64,000 nt of DNA from Guillardia theta CCMP2712 (Eukaryota > Cryptophyceae > Pyrenomonadales > Geminigeraceae): NCBI RefSeq assembly GCF_000315625.1, contig NW_005434634.1, positions 517,646-581,645 on the forward strand. The letters run 5' to 3'. Positions 12,519-23,767 of the stretch are shown one piece after another. Each line of letters opens with the position of its first letter. The stretch's first letter is position 1. The notes beneath the pieces were generated by a model that made no database searches, had not been told where the DNA came from, and saw only the letters and a program-made list of their open reading frames with translations. A program made the position numbers and the translations under genes.

Positions 12519-15500
12519 TTATTTGAGGGACTGGCGGCTCTTCAAGACGCTCTTGACCTCGTCCCATTCCTGCAAGAAGTTGAGAGGACCAAAGGAATGA
12601 GGACCCTTGCCTTGGAGGGAGCTATCCTCTCGTACATCCCCAGCTCCTCCGGCATCTCCCCGAACTCCCTTGGCCTCTGTCCGTTGAGAATCTAGAGGAA
12701 GTCAGCGCCAGCTCCCCTCCCCTCCTCTCCCTCGCACAGCTGCGATGTCGCCCGATAGTTCCTTGTCGACATGCCACCTTCCCCTTGAGCGTTCGGTCAT
12801 TCTCCTCTTCAGCATCCTGCATGTTCTCACAACCCCCGGAGCTTCCCTAACTCTCTCACGTGGCCATGACTTCTCGATCAAAGGCAGGAGCAGCTGCAAC
12901 CTTGAGAGTATCGCGGACGAGAGCATCTTTGACCTACGAAAGCGTTGGTGACGAACAGCAGAGGAGAGGGAGAGGGGGGGGAAGCACCTTGAAATCAAGA
13001 TCGTTGTCTCGCGACAAGCTTGGCGACGCGTTCACCTCAATCAGCCAAGGACGTAGATCTGGGAAGCATGAACAAGCGGAGAAGAAGGACAGAAGGAAGG
13101 AAGAGGAGAAGGCCAGGAGGATGAGAAGGAGGAGCACCCGAGTCTATCAGAATGTCGAACCCGAAGAGCTCGAAGGCGTTGGGGTGCTGGGGGATGCGGT
13201 CTTGTACGCAGAAGAGCGTCTTGAGGACCACCAGCGCTACCCGCCCCCACAGGCTCTTCCAGTCGATCCCAAGTGCTCTCAGCCGCCGCTGAAGCTGCTC
13301 AAGAGAAATCTAAAGAGAATTTAGCGTCCTCCTCACTCACTCGTGGAGCAAACCTTGGAGCCCCCGGATGCATACCCGTCCGACCTTAAGTTTCGCTGCT
13401 GGAGCTCGTTGACATTGTGGCGGTTGATGGAGCTGAGGAAGGAGAGAAGAGATGAGAAGAAGGTCGGAGAGACGACCAGAGGACGAGGAGGCGCCAGCAG
13501 ATGAGGAGGAGGTTGGGAGGAGCAAGCATCTCCTGTCACCTATTTGTCAAGTGAATGAAGCGGTTTGCGATGTCTCCGGCATCGAGGCTGCAAGGAGTCA
13601 TTAGGAACGGTCGTGGTCTGAAGGAGCAGCTGCGAACCTGTACCGTTCGGAGCTGAAGCGAGCGAAGCCCTCCTGGTACAAAAACGCCTCGAGGGGGTTC
13701 ATGCTGGTGACGAGGACGTAGAGGCGAAGGTCGAACTTGTAGCCCTCGAGGAGGAGAGGACGCTCGATGTAGGCCTGCACGATGACGCACTCGGTGTAGG
13801 AGACGGCAGCGATGTCGTTGAACACGAAGATGCCACGACCTCGCGAGGACCCCGCAGGCTTCATGATCCACAAATTCTTCGAGGTCGGGAGGTCTGCTTT
13901 CCTCGCAAACTCCGTACAGAACTGAACGTACTCACCAGGAAGCGTGAAGGTGAGCTGTGAGTGAAATATGTAAGAAGTGAAAAGCGAGGAGCACACAGCG
14001 GAGAATGAGCAGGGAGAGCAAAACAAGCAGCGGAAGAGCAAAGCAAGCAGCGGAAGAGCAAAGCAAGCAGCGGAAGAGCAGCAGACGTACAGGAGTTATG
14101 TCGAAGTACTCTCCGACTTTCCCCGGAATGTTTCGATACCTTGCAACGTTGCGTTTGAGATTATCCTGTGAAGTGTGAGGGGAAAAGTATGCTCGTACTC
14201 AAACCTTTCGAGTCAGATGCTTCGCTTCTGGGAAATGATTCACTCGCTGCCAGATGTTGAGGTCTGACCACTGAATCTGCAGCACACGTTTGAATCCTAC
14301 ACGATCACATGCCTTCCTCACTTTCGGCTTGCTCCACGTCCACAGCAGGTTCCAGCAGGAAGAGTTCTTCTGCTCGAGCAGAGTTAGACAAGCTGAGAAG
14401 TGGGACGGAAGGGATGGTACGTGCGAAGCAGGCATCTCCGTCCAGTCAGCTGAATCATCTCGAAGGCTCAAGAATGCTTCAGACACGATGGAAGCGACCT
14501 GACGGGACACTCAGGAGGCGAAACGATACGGGGGCAGCTACTTCTGGTCGGTTCTGTACGACTCTGAAGAGAAGCTGGGCGGAGCTCCTCTCCTTCTGGT
14601 ACGCCGACGCTCTGCCTCCTGGTCACCTCCTCGAGAAAACGTTTCAGCAGCACCTGTCCGAGCAAGCTTGAAGCGCGTCGTCCAGCTCCTTGTCTCCCAT
14701 GTTGATCTTCACCTCATTCTTGCCGTGCAAGTCAATTTCCTCGACCTCGCCTCTCCTCCTACTCGTACCTTCCGCCATCGCCCGAAGGTTGCCTTGAGCG
14801 ATTCCCACTCCTTGATGAACTTCTCCGCTACCTCCGCAAACCTCTTCCTCTTCATGTCAGCCTCTCTACTTGTGAATGCTCAGCACCTGAGGATTTTCTT
14901 TTTCTCCAAGATGATGAAACGTGAAAATCTGCTCCACGGACTTGAACTGTGATGAGTAGAGAGTAGCAGGAACTTCTGGGAGCTTCTGGCAGACAGTTTC
15001 CTTGCTCAAGGTCATCTCCTCTTCCCTGCTCGGGTCTTGGGAAGTAACAGGAGGCTCCAAGTCAAGAGCTTGACTTTGGGGTCCAACACTTGACGACTGT
15101 GTTTCTGTCGTACCTGATTGCTGCACAATCTCATTCGATGCTGCAGCCCCCAGCGGCTCAGCCTCATCATCATCACTTTCAAGTCCATCGGAGAAGGCAA
15201 TGAGTTCGAGCTCATGCAATTTTCGCCTCCTGTCCCACAAGGAGTTAGGGAATTCATCTCGTCTCTCCAGCCTCTCACGTCTCCTCGTTGAGATTCTTCT
15301 GCCAGCCATCCGACGACGTCGCAAGCTCCTCTGCCTGGTCTCTGAGAGAAGGATCGTAGAAGTCTTTCTCATCCTCGTCCAGTCTGGCATGTGCCGGTTG
15401 GATCCATGGCTCTGGTGATGTCCGTTGTTCCCCTAAGAGCAAGAGGTCAAAAATCGCTGCGACAAGACAAACGAGCACAACCGACTGAGTCCTCAGCATC

Positions 15501-17365
15501 CTCAACTTCGCGCTCGTCACGACGGCGAGGAGGAGAGGGCGACGAGAAAGTCAACCCCTCAAGATCTGAATACCTGTCACTTCTTTCTTCTACCTCTTGC
15601 TCCTCCTGTGCCTCCTCGTGGCGGTTATATTGCTGTTGCTGTTGCTGTTGCTGTTGCTGATGGTGCTGTGCTTCCTCGTATAAAGCATGTTCAGGCTCTT
15701 GTGCTAGAGTATGTCCTTCTTCTGTTTGTTTGCTTCCTGTCTGTCGTTTCCTCATCTCTGCCGTGTAAGACGACATTTCTGCAGTAGAGACAGCATCGGC
15801 AACCAACTCCCCGTCTTCGTCCTCATCCTGTTCCTCTTTCTCGTCCTCGTCCCCGCCGTCGCCGTCGCCCTCGTCCCAGCCTTCGTCCTCGCCATTCTCA
15901 TTCTGCTGCTGATTAGTTAGGTAAAGTTCTGGGGCGTCCTGCTCTTCTGTGCTTTGAGCAGATTCTGATTCTGTCGCTTCGCTTCCCGACCCAAAAACGT
16001 TCGAGAGCAGTTTCTTTCTCTCTACACAATTCCCTGTTCCACCTTTTTGCGCTTCTCTGCTTTCCTGCTTCTTGTTTCCCTCCTTCCCACAATTGTCTAC
16101 ATTCAACAGATTCCCGTCATTTTCCGCGCTAAATGTGAACTCTTCTTGTCCTGATGTCGTATCCTCCGAAGTAGGATGATCAAGCAAGCCTCTGTTCACT
16201 TCGTCTCGGCAATCTCTTGACTCGTTCACATCAGAATTCTTCCTGGCTCCTTTCTCCGCTTGGAGGACATTCTTCACTCGCCGACCTTGTTTGGAAGTAA
16301 TGTCGTTAGTTTGACTTTGATGCAATTCTATGCTCGATTTGAAAGATGCTGAGCTAATTACGGAAAGCCGCTCTTTCTGGTTGGACTTGGTAGTTTCCTC
16401 GGAAACGTTTTGCTTCTCCACTTGTTTTCTCTTGTGCTCTGCTATCCTCTGAAGAATCTTCTTCTTTTGCTCTTTGTGCAGCTCCAACTGCTGTTTTTCT
16501 TGTTGCTCCTTTTCAAGTTTCTTTGCTTGTTTCTCCTGCTGTTTCTTTTCTTTGTCTGCTCGGGCATCGGCTTCCTTCTCATCCTGTCGTTTGCTTTTTG
16601 TCTTGGTGCGGTTCGATACTCCCGACGTCATGAAGCAAACTTCAACCTTCCCTCCCCCTCCCAGAGAGAATGCCTGAGATGGAGGGGGCTTCGGCCGCGG
16701 AATCCATGGGCGATCACGAGATATCTGACTTCCGCGAGAGGTCTTGACCTGCAAACTTTCCTTCCCCACTGCGTTTCCGTCCCGTGAGTTTGATGATTCA
16801 GATGATGAGCGAGCTCGCTTCAGTTCTGCTCCTCCAGATGATGTTTTGGGTTGGATGGGAATCTTAGAAGAGAAAGCAGGTGCCTGATTGACTGAAGCAC
16901 TCCGTGTGGAGCTAGCGAGAGGTTTGATAGGGTCAGACGTTATAGGCAGGGGTCTAGGTTGGTCTGGTTGCTGGGAGGGAGGAGGAATCGCCTCCAACTT
17001 GATCAGACGTCCTTCAGCACGTTCCTACAAGAGCGTGCGTCATTGGCCATCGAGCTGTCAAACTCCATCTTACCTTCAGTTCTAGATTCAGAAACATGAT
17101 AAGCTTGTCTGCATTGTCTGGTGCATATCCTTGCGATTTGGCCTGCATGTAAGTTGTCAAGAAGATTTTCTGTCTCAGTCTCTAGTTGATGTTACATGTT
17201 GAAGCATCAGGAGCCTGCCCTTGATACCCTCCGTGGTCATCGCAAAGACTTCTTCCATCTCGAACTGCAGAGCAGCTGCCACCTGCAATGGTCTCAGAAT
17301 CCTGGAAAGAGAGCGGAACAGCAAAGGACCTGCTCGGTGAAGAGGCTTGTGATTTCCCTCTGCAT
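12519..17365 (-). CDS. Tubulin tyrosine ligase-like protein with long acidic, Gln-rich N-terminal region
   Basis: Probable tubulin polyglutamylase or glycylase (TTLL family, ATP-grasp fold), spliced from many short introns. Exon 1 (17330–17365) encodes MQREITSLFTEQ; a helical segment follows, then a ~500-residue low-complexity region (15.5–17.0 kb) with a K/E/Q coiled coil, an acidic tract and a Gln/His run. The catalytic part begins near 14.3 kb: QRVNHFPEAKHLTRKDNL, LTFTLPGEY, then WIMKPAGSSRGRG (nucleotide loop, ~13.85 kb), EGYKFDLRLYVLVTS, FIHLTN (~13.55 kb), FGFDILID and PWLIEVNASPS (~13.02 kb), ending at EWDEVKSVLKSRQSLK and the stop at 12519. These are the diagnostic TTL-domain motifs in order. 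One internal donor may be GC rather than GT (near 12.6 kb). It converges on the channel gene with 117 bp between. Exact exon ends near 14.5–14.7 kb and the true start are less certain. Confidence 0.85.
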
Positions 17366-18032
17366 CTTATGTGTTGTTGAACTGGATGCAACGCTCTTCT
17401 CCTGCGAACTTCTGACTTCTCAGCTGGCCAATGCTTCTGTGCCGTGGACGGTAGTTTTCATATCCATCTCTTGCAACGCCAGTCAAAGCTCTCCGCCCTC
17501 TTCATTTTCCCTCATCTTCCACTTGTTCCTCCTTGTCGGCCTCTATCATGTCAGTTGCAGCGGTGTGCTGCTTCAGCAGGACCATCCCAGTCCCTCCGCT
17601 TCCACCACAGATTCAACTCCCATGGCGTTCCCCCGATCGATTTGATTCGAATCAATCATTGCCATATGAACAGTTGAACCGAAAAAAGTCACCAAATTCG
17701 ATTTCAATCGGTTCAAACAATTTTGAATCTCCAATTCCCGCCATGCAGAATTTTGTATCCCCTCTCTTCTGCCCCTTATGGTAATCCCTTCCTCCCCTCC
17801 TTCCTTCAACTAGCTCCTCCTCTCCCTGCCATACCTCCCTACCTCCCCTCCTTCCTTCAACTAGCTCCTCCTCTCCCTGCCATACCTCCCTCTCACAGAT
17901 TCTTCAAACTACATCCCCGATGGCTCCCTGCGATTGATCTCAGACAAGGTTAATCGGGTGTAGCGGTCTACGACAAGTTTCGTCTTCAGTGAATAGTATT
18001 GCCTTGTTGTCTCAATCAATCAAAGAATCAGC
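17366..18032. other. Divergent intergenic region, TTLL / PIBF1
   Basis: Between two genes reading outward. I see no convincing coding exon, though a short helical peptide frame around 17420–17550 on the minus strand could be an additional TTLL 5' exon. It contains a perfect 51-bp tandem duplication (listed separately) and pyrimidine-rich sequence just before the PIBF1 start. Confidence 0.45.
17791..17892. repeat. 51-bp tandem duplication
   Basis: Two consecutive pyrimidine-rich copies, 17791–17841 and 17842–17892, identical by eye apart from the last base or two. They contain TTCAACTAGCTCC and lie about 140 bp upstream of the start codon at 18033. Confidence 0.9.
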
Positions 18033-20297
18033 ATGGCAGCCAAGAGCGATGTAGAAAAGCTGCTTGAGGAGGTTCAGATCACTTCCAAGTCTTGGCTGGG
18101 TGATGAGTTGATCAGCGCACTCAGCTCAGAAGATCTTGAAGGCTTGGACGACGAATGGGCAGACGGTCAAGATTCAGACCTGGATGATATCAGCTCGTTG
18201 ACCTTCTCTGATATATCATTAGCCAAGCCTTCAAGAGCAGCAAAAGCAGACGACGATTATAGGCATCTGACTTCCAAATCAGATTCAAAGAAAGGAGACA
18301 AAGACGAGATCATCAAATTGAGGGCACAACTGGAAGAGCTGCGAAATCAAAACGAAATTCTAGAATTTAAACTGAATCATGCGCATCGCAGACGAGAAGA
18401 CGATATTAATCAGGTTCGCGAAAAACAACTAAAGCCCGCATTAGAGACGATCTCGCAGCTTGAAAGGATGCGCGACAAATGGAAAGAAGATGAGAAGATT
18501 CGAAAGGAGGACTTTCTACATGCTCTTGAGATCTCGCAAAGAGATTACCAGGAAATTCAATCTGTCCCACCAGAAAATCGTGATTTGAAGCAAGAAGTAG
18601 CATTGCACGTTTGGGAGCGAATAGCTGAAGTTCAGAAAGGAAGGACTGCGGCAAGAAGAGAAGCCGATGCTTTACGTGAATCTCTGAACTTAGCCAATGC
18701 TGAATTGCGAGACGTCCATGGAAGGTGGGAAGAATCCGAGAAGATTGCAAACGCAAGATATGTAGAATACAGTCAGAACTTGAAGACTTGGCAGGAAAAA
18801 TGTTCAAACCTTCAGCGTAATCTGGATGCCCTAAATGAAGCCATAACCTTGCATGAAGAGAGAAGTCGAAGATGTGACGAAGCAGAGGCTCGAGAGAAGA
18901 GAACAGCACAGGAATTGAACAATGCTGCAATCCGGGTTGGAGAGCTGGAAGCCGTCATAGCAACTTTGCAGAACGAAATGAAGAATGTCATGGAAGACTC
19001 TCAGGAAAAAACGCGCGTTTCGAGCATCCTTCAATTGGACAAAGACTACTTGCAGAAAGAAAACGCGGATCTCTTGTCCAGATGTCAGAAAGCAGAGGAA
19101 AAATTGGAGAAGAAAGCTTTCAAAGTGAAGGAGCTTCAACGAAGCAAGGAGCAGCTGGAATTACAGATGAGAGAACAACAGATCTTGACAGTAACAAGCA
19201 ATGAGGAAAGAATCCAGTCACAGATCGCAGCCCTGCAAGAACGTGCTCAGCAGGAGATTGGAGAGATAAAGAAGAACACAGCCGAGTTTTATGAGAGACA
19301 AAATCAAGCCCTCCTCGATGCCAAGGAGGAAGCTTTGTCTGAACTTGAAAGACTTCGCAAGAGGTTATCCGATGTTGAGAAGGCCAAAGAGCTTGCTGTC
19401 CGAGAGCACCTGGAGTTAGTCTCGACCTTCGAGTCAAGAGTAGGAGAAGCTCGAAGCCAGGCAAAAATCAAGGCAGCAGAACTTGAAAGAGCACACATTG
19501 CTCAGGAAGACGCTCAGGCTCTGATCCGACAGCTTAGACTCGAAGCTGAAATGTATCGCGAGAAAGTTGAGCTGCTGAGAACTGAGCTGAGCTCGCTGCA
19601 GACGTCCTCTGCCACTAGAATCACAGAACTGGAGGCGCAAGTTACAAACAATGACGCGAAGTTAAAATTGTTTGAATCCATCGAGAGTGACTTGGTAACC
19701 ATGACAGACGACATGAAAGGCACTCTTTCGTATCCGGAATACGTGCTGCAGTCTGACTCCCGTGCTCTCGGAAAGATTTCTTCCTACGATCACTCGAGAA
19801 GAATCGCTCAAGCAATGTCGCTCGCGCGGAAGGTGATGGAGCAGCAAAAGGAGATCGCGGGCCTCAAGCAGACCATCGACGAGCAGGAGTCTCACATTGC
19901 GAGGATCTCAGCTGAGCTCAGTCAAACGAGCTCGTTGCTGTCCAAGTCCCCGCAGCCTCAGGATGTGCTTATCCAGGCCATCTGCGCCCGGGACGAGGAG
20001 CTCAAAGTCCTGCGGGCGGACATGAAGAGGATCAAGAGCGTGCATAACCTGTTGAAAGAGGAGCGAGACGCTCTGAGCTCGCAGTGCGAGCAGCTCAAGT
20101 CAGACTTGAACAAGTTGTCTCGCGTCAAGAAAGCGTCAGAAGATGTTCAAGCAGCGATCGGTCAACTGCAGTTCCAGCAAGAGGTGATGAGATTGTTTGA
20201 TGTGATGCTCGTGACAAGCTGTCTCCAGCTCAACATGCAGAGGATCCAAGAGATTCGAAAGGTTGAAACGAAATCGTCAGGTGACATTCCTAGATAA
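18033..20297 (+). CDS. PIBF1: PIBF1/CEP90-like centriolar satellite coiled-coil protein
   Basis: A single-exon, 754-residue, almost entirely coiled-coil protein. Beyond generic heptads it shares specific blocks with human PIBF1 (CEP90): LDKDYLQKENADLLSRC (human LQKDKEYLNRQNMELSVRC), LQTSSATRITELEAQ (human LQASSEKRITELQAQ), and SLARKVMEQQKEIAGLK ... SSLLSKSPQP, followed by a RDEELKVL-type segment, in the same order along the protein. The length is also alike (human about 757). CEP90 recruits factors to centrioles to build distal appendages and is needed for ciliogenesis. The N-terminus is acidic (residues 35–65). The start follows TCAGC at 18033. It converges on the kinesin gene with 194 bp between stops. 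Orthology is inferred from motif matches by eye, not an alignment search. Confidence 0.75.
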   Translation: MAAKSDVEKLLEEVQITSKSWLGDELISALSSEDLEGLDDEWADGQDSDLDDISSLTFSDISLAKPSRAAKADDDYRHLTSKSDSKKGDKDEIIKLRAQLEELRNQNEILEFKLNHAHRRREDDINQVREKQLKPALETISQLERMRDKWKEDEKIRKEDFLHALEISQRDYQEIQSVPPENRDLKQEVALHVWERIAEVQKGRTAARREADALRESLNLANAELRDVHGRWEESEKIANARYVEYSQNLKTWQEKCSNLQRNLDALNEAITLHEERSRRCDEAEAREKRTAQELNNAAIRVGELEAVIATLQNEMKNVMEDSQEKTRVSSILQLDKDYLQKENADLLSRCQKAEEKLEKKAFKVKELQRSKEQLELQMREQQILTVTSNEERIQSQIAALQERAQQEIGEIKKNTAEFYERQNQALLDAKEEALSELERLRKRLSDVEKAKELAVREHLELVSTFESRVGEARSQAKIKAAELERAHIAQEDAQALIRQLRLEAEMYREKVELLRTELSSLQTSSATRITELEAQVTNNDAKLKLFESIESDLVTMTDDMKGTLSYPEYVLQSDSRALGKISSYDHSRRIAQAMSLARKVMEQQKEIAGLKQTIDEQESHIARISAELSQTSSLLSKSPQPQDVLIQAICARDEELKVLRADMKRIKSVHNLLKEERDALSSQCEQLKSDLNKLSRVKKASEDVQAAIGQLQFQQEVMRLFDVMLVTSCLQLNMQRIQEIRKVETKSSGDIPR

Positions 20298-20491
20298 TCT
20301 ACTCTGTCATGATGTGGTGACCGAATGAGCTAGATTCAATAAGACTAAAGGAGAATCAACCTCACGCCATCTGGTTTACTAAGCTCAAGAACAGGAAATA
20401 GTAGAAAAAATCACAGGGAAGTAGAAACATATTTCAAATAGTTTTGCAATCCATGTCAATGATTGAATGTAAATGAAGGAAAACTTTCGGA

Positions 20492-22545
20492 TCAGGTTCC
20501 CGCGCTCAACAAGTTACGTTTCCTGGACAAAGCTGCATGCTTAGACACCAGAGACTTAAAGGCTGGTAGCTCCGTCTTCCCTCGCTCCTTGAGCGATTGG
20601 ATGCCATCCTCACACTGCCTCAGCGCGACATCGATGGCGTCAAGAGCAGAAGCCACGGACAACTTGTCCATCCTCGTCTGGTTGGTTATGTTCTGACAGT
20701 GCTCTCCGAACCGCAGCGCCTCGATAGTCTCGTCCCCATGGCTGTCTTCCAGCGTGCCAGTGACGAGAACGTACGTTCGGCTAGAGCCTCCAAGAGCGCC
20801 CTTGAGCAGCATGGTCAGCCGAGACTCGAGGAAGGGAACGTGACTGCGCTCCTCGTTGAGGGCCTTGATGCACTTCTTGAGCACGAGCAGACCGCTGTTG
20901 ATGGACGCTGCTTCTCTCTTCGCGCTCCCCTCCACCTTGGACTTACTGATGTGCTCGCACCCTGCAAGATCTGCGAGGACGAGCTGCGAGCGGATGATGA
21001 GCTGCTCTGTCCTGTCGACCCCAGCTGAATCCTTGCTCCTGTTCTGCTGGAGGTTGACGACTAGGATTGTGTGAGCTCTACTCGATCGCTCGTTCATGGC
21101 CGTAGCTCTGTATCGCTTGTTCTCCTCTCCTCGTCGAAAGACTTCCAGCAAATCTCGACGAGATGCTACTGTAGTTTCAGCGGCTCCATGAAGTTCAAAT
21201 CCAGAGGAAGAGGTTCGGAGATTGACTTTCTTGCCGTCCACAAGGTCGGTGACGACCTCCTGATAGACCTGCACGTACTGCACTGAGATCGCAAGCGCTG
21301 ACAACTTCTCTCGTGCCATCTTCTCTCTCGCGTCCAGCAGCTCCCACATGCTCCGCACGACGATTCCGAGCTTCGAGCTGGTGCCTTCAAGCTCGTCCAT
21401 CCACTGTGGGGGACCGAAGAGCGAGAAAGTCTTGCCGCTTCCTGTCTGCCCGTACGCCAGCACACAGGAGTTGAATCCGTTGAGCGATGAAATCACCGCG
21501 TTCCTAGCGAAGTTGGAGTACACATCCTCCTGCCCGACCTGTGCGTCCATGACGTTGGAGAAGCGAAACGAGCGGACGCCAACCCCCGGGATGTATGCAG
21601 CTACGCTCGACTTATCGACCGAGAGAACTTTTGACCTGCCGAACATCCGTCGCTGCCCCTCGTTCTCATCAGCCGCTTGGGAGCCATCTGGGCCTCGCTT
21701 CTGTCCGCCTTCGCCCGCACGTGCCTGACTGGGATGGGCTGAATCGATGTGCATACGATGTACCTCAGCCTCTTCTGGTCTTACCTCGCCAGCAGAGCCT
21801 TGACTGTAAGAGCTCGTCCTGTCGTCTTGTTGAACACTCAAGTGGGACACGTTGGTTCTCGCATCAGATTGTGCTCTGCTGTTGGCAAAGAAAAGGTTCT
21901 TAGCGTCCTGCAGCATCTCCATTAGCTCCGAGGAGATGTCACTTTCATTCCCAAGGAACTTCGATTTGATCTCACTGACTGACAGCTTAAGCTCTCCCAT
22001 CGCCTCCTCCCTTGTAATCTTCTGCCCTTTCTTCAGCATCTTGAGACGCTGATGCAACGGCAGAATCAGCCCAGTCTCCTCTTGATGTCCGGGTTTGAAG
22101 CGAACCGCCACCCGTATCTTGTGGTCGTGAGCAACTGAATCGCAGCTGCTCCACTTGTTCCTTGCGGGAAAGAGGTGATCCCAGAAGAACGCTCGCCACT
22201 CGACCACCAGCCCCTCGGGCACGTAGAGCGCGAGCTCGTTGGATATGATGCGAGAAATGAGGGCCCATCCGTCTTCTCCATCATCGATCCAGCTTCTGAG
22301 CGTCCTTGATACGCATCTGAGCATGACCTGTCGCGAGTGATCAATAGAATCCTGAGTCAACCTTGGAAACCCAAAGCTCCATCCTAACTTTTAGAAATGC
22401 AAGCTCCTCCCTTCACGCGTCTTCCCTCCCCATGTCTGCATCATCACCTCTGCTCTCCTCTCTCCTCCTGCTTACCGCATGTCGCCATCCCACAGCTGGC
22501 AATGTCAAACAAAGCGCTTGCATTGCCGTTGAACCAGCAAGTCAT
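20492..22545 (-). CDS. Divergent kinesin with a large insertion in the motor domain
   Basis: 653 residues from two exons (22476–22545 and 20492–22383, intron 92 nt); the spliced length is exactly 654 codons with stop. After ~85 N-terminal residues, motor strand one (IRVAVRFKP) is followed by ~140 extra residues rich in charged and small residues before the usual SFRFSNVMD segment. The rest is a canonical motor core: P-loop AYGQTGSGKT, switch I NERSSRAH (usual SSRSH), switch II DLAGCE (usual DLAGSE), and FLESRLTMLLKGALGG. After the motor only a ~60-residue helical tail remains, with no long stalk. The subfamily cannot be assigned. The motor is C-terminal in this short protein, so dimerisation and cargo are unclear. 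It reads away from the next gene (190 bp gap). Confidence 0.88.
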
Positions 22546-22735
22546 GATTCAAACTTCTCCTCTAGAAATTCAAATCATAGAGCAAGATTTGCATCAGGAG
22601 TGAAATGACAAAGTACCTAGCAGGCGCAATGGGACGAAGGCTCAGGAGCAGTTCCTCGAGGCGTGAGGGGAGGAGGTAAGAGGAGCAGGTTTGAGAGGAG
22701 GGAGTAGGAAGCACACTAAGAGGACGAGCTCTCCA

Positions 22736-23767
22736 ATGCGCTCTCGCCATGCTGTCGCCTTTTCTCTTCTGGCAGCGATCTTGACGCATGCCGGGGTTCC
22801 AGGATCGCGCGGGCGCATCCCAGGACGAAGGATGGCATGTTGGCAGATGCTGAGATTGAGGGGACATGGAGGCGAGTTTGATTACTTGCCGGATGAAGGT
22901 CTCTTCATGAGTACTGAGGAGGAGGAGCCCCGGCCGCGAGAAGAAGGAGCGCCGATCACAAGCCTCCCGGAAGCTATCCTCACCCGAGCTGAGTTAGAGC
23001 AAGTCAAGTACTGGAAGAGGGTCGAACGGTCCATGGAGGCTGAAGAGCAGGATAGCGCCAATGACACCATACCGTATCCCGTTGAGAAACTATTCGTAAG
23101 CAGCAACACTACGGACACTTCTTGGCGAGCCATGGAACTCATGAAGGAGTGTACCATGAACGCAGTGCAAGGCAACGCCGAGATGTCAGACGGATTTCTC
23201 GTGTTTCAAGACATGTTCGAAGTGGGAGAACAGTTGGGACTGTCGTTTTTCCATCAATTCTTGAGGTTTGTCATTGCGCTCGCCAGAGATGGCAAGGCTG
23301 AGACTGCGGACGGGGAGAGGGTGTTCGAGTTCATTGTAAATCAGGGGATTCGTCCTACAAAAGAAACTTACATCCTCGTGATGAATGTCATATGTGAGGG
23401 AGCTAAACAGGACCCACAGCGAGGATATCTTTCGGAAGGATATCGATGGTATGCAAAATTCCGGAAAGACGGGTTTGAAAGTGACGAGGAAGTAAGAGAG
23501 GCGTATTTTGAGGTCTACGAGGCGCAGAGCCCCAACGTCTATGACGTGGATTTCTATCGAGATAACTGGTGCGTGCTCTATAGTGCTGAAGACCGCCTGT
23601 GGCAAGGAATTCCTGAATTCGGGATAGAACCGCACGGTTCCTACATTGATTTGATCCCTGAAGAAGATTTATGTAACAGTACTATACAAGAGATTTTCAA
23701 GGGAGAAGACAACGAGACATCTTCAGACATCAACATGACTGAGAGCGAATATTCGAGTTCTTTCTAG
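22736..23767 (+). CDS. Probable organellar PPR-like helical-repeat protein
   Basis: 343 residues from the ATG at 22736, chosen because it yields a signal-like N-terminus (AVAFSLLAAILTHAG) followed by Arg-rich sequence and MLRLRGHGG. The middle holds alternating helices with PPR-like spacing, for example ADGERVFEFIVNQGIRPTKE followed by a TYILVMNVICEG helix. Only one or two repeats are convincing, so the RNA-binding role is inferred. The C-terminus is acidic and Ser-rich. Its final 38 coding bases overlap the antisense tail of the next gene. The organelle, if any, is not established; a plastid or periplastid location would fit the signal-like start. Confidence 0.6.
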   Translation: MRSRHAVAFSLLAAILTHAGVPGSRGRIPGRRMACWQMLRLRGHGGEFDYLPDEGLFMSTEEEEPRPREEGAPITSLPEAILTRAELEQVKYWKRVERSMEAEEQDSANDTIPYPVEKLFVSSNTTDTSWRAMELMKECTMNAVQGNAEMSDGFLVFQDMFEVGEQLGLSFFHQFLRFVIALARDGKAETADGERVFEFIVNQGIRPTKETYILVMNVICEGAKQDPQRGYLSEGYRWYAKFRKDGFESDEEVREAYFEVYEAQSPNVYDVDFYRDNWCVLYSAEDRLWQGIPEFGIEPHGSYIDLIPEEDLCNSTIQEIFKGEDNETSSDINMTESEYSSSF

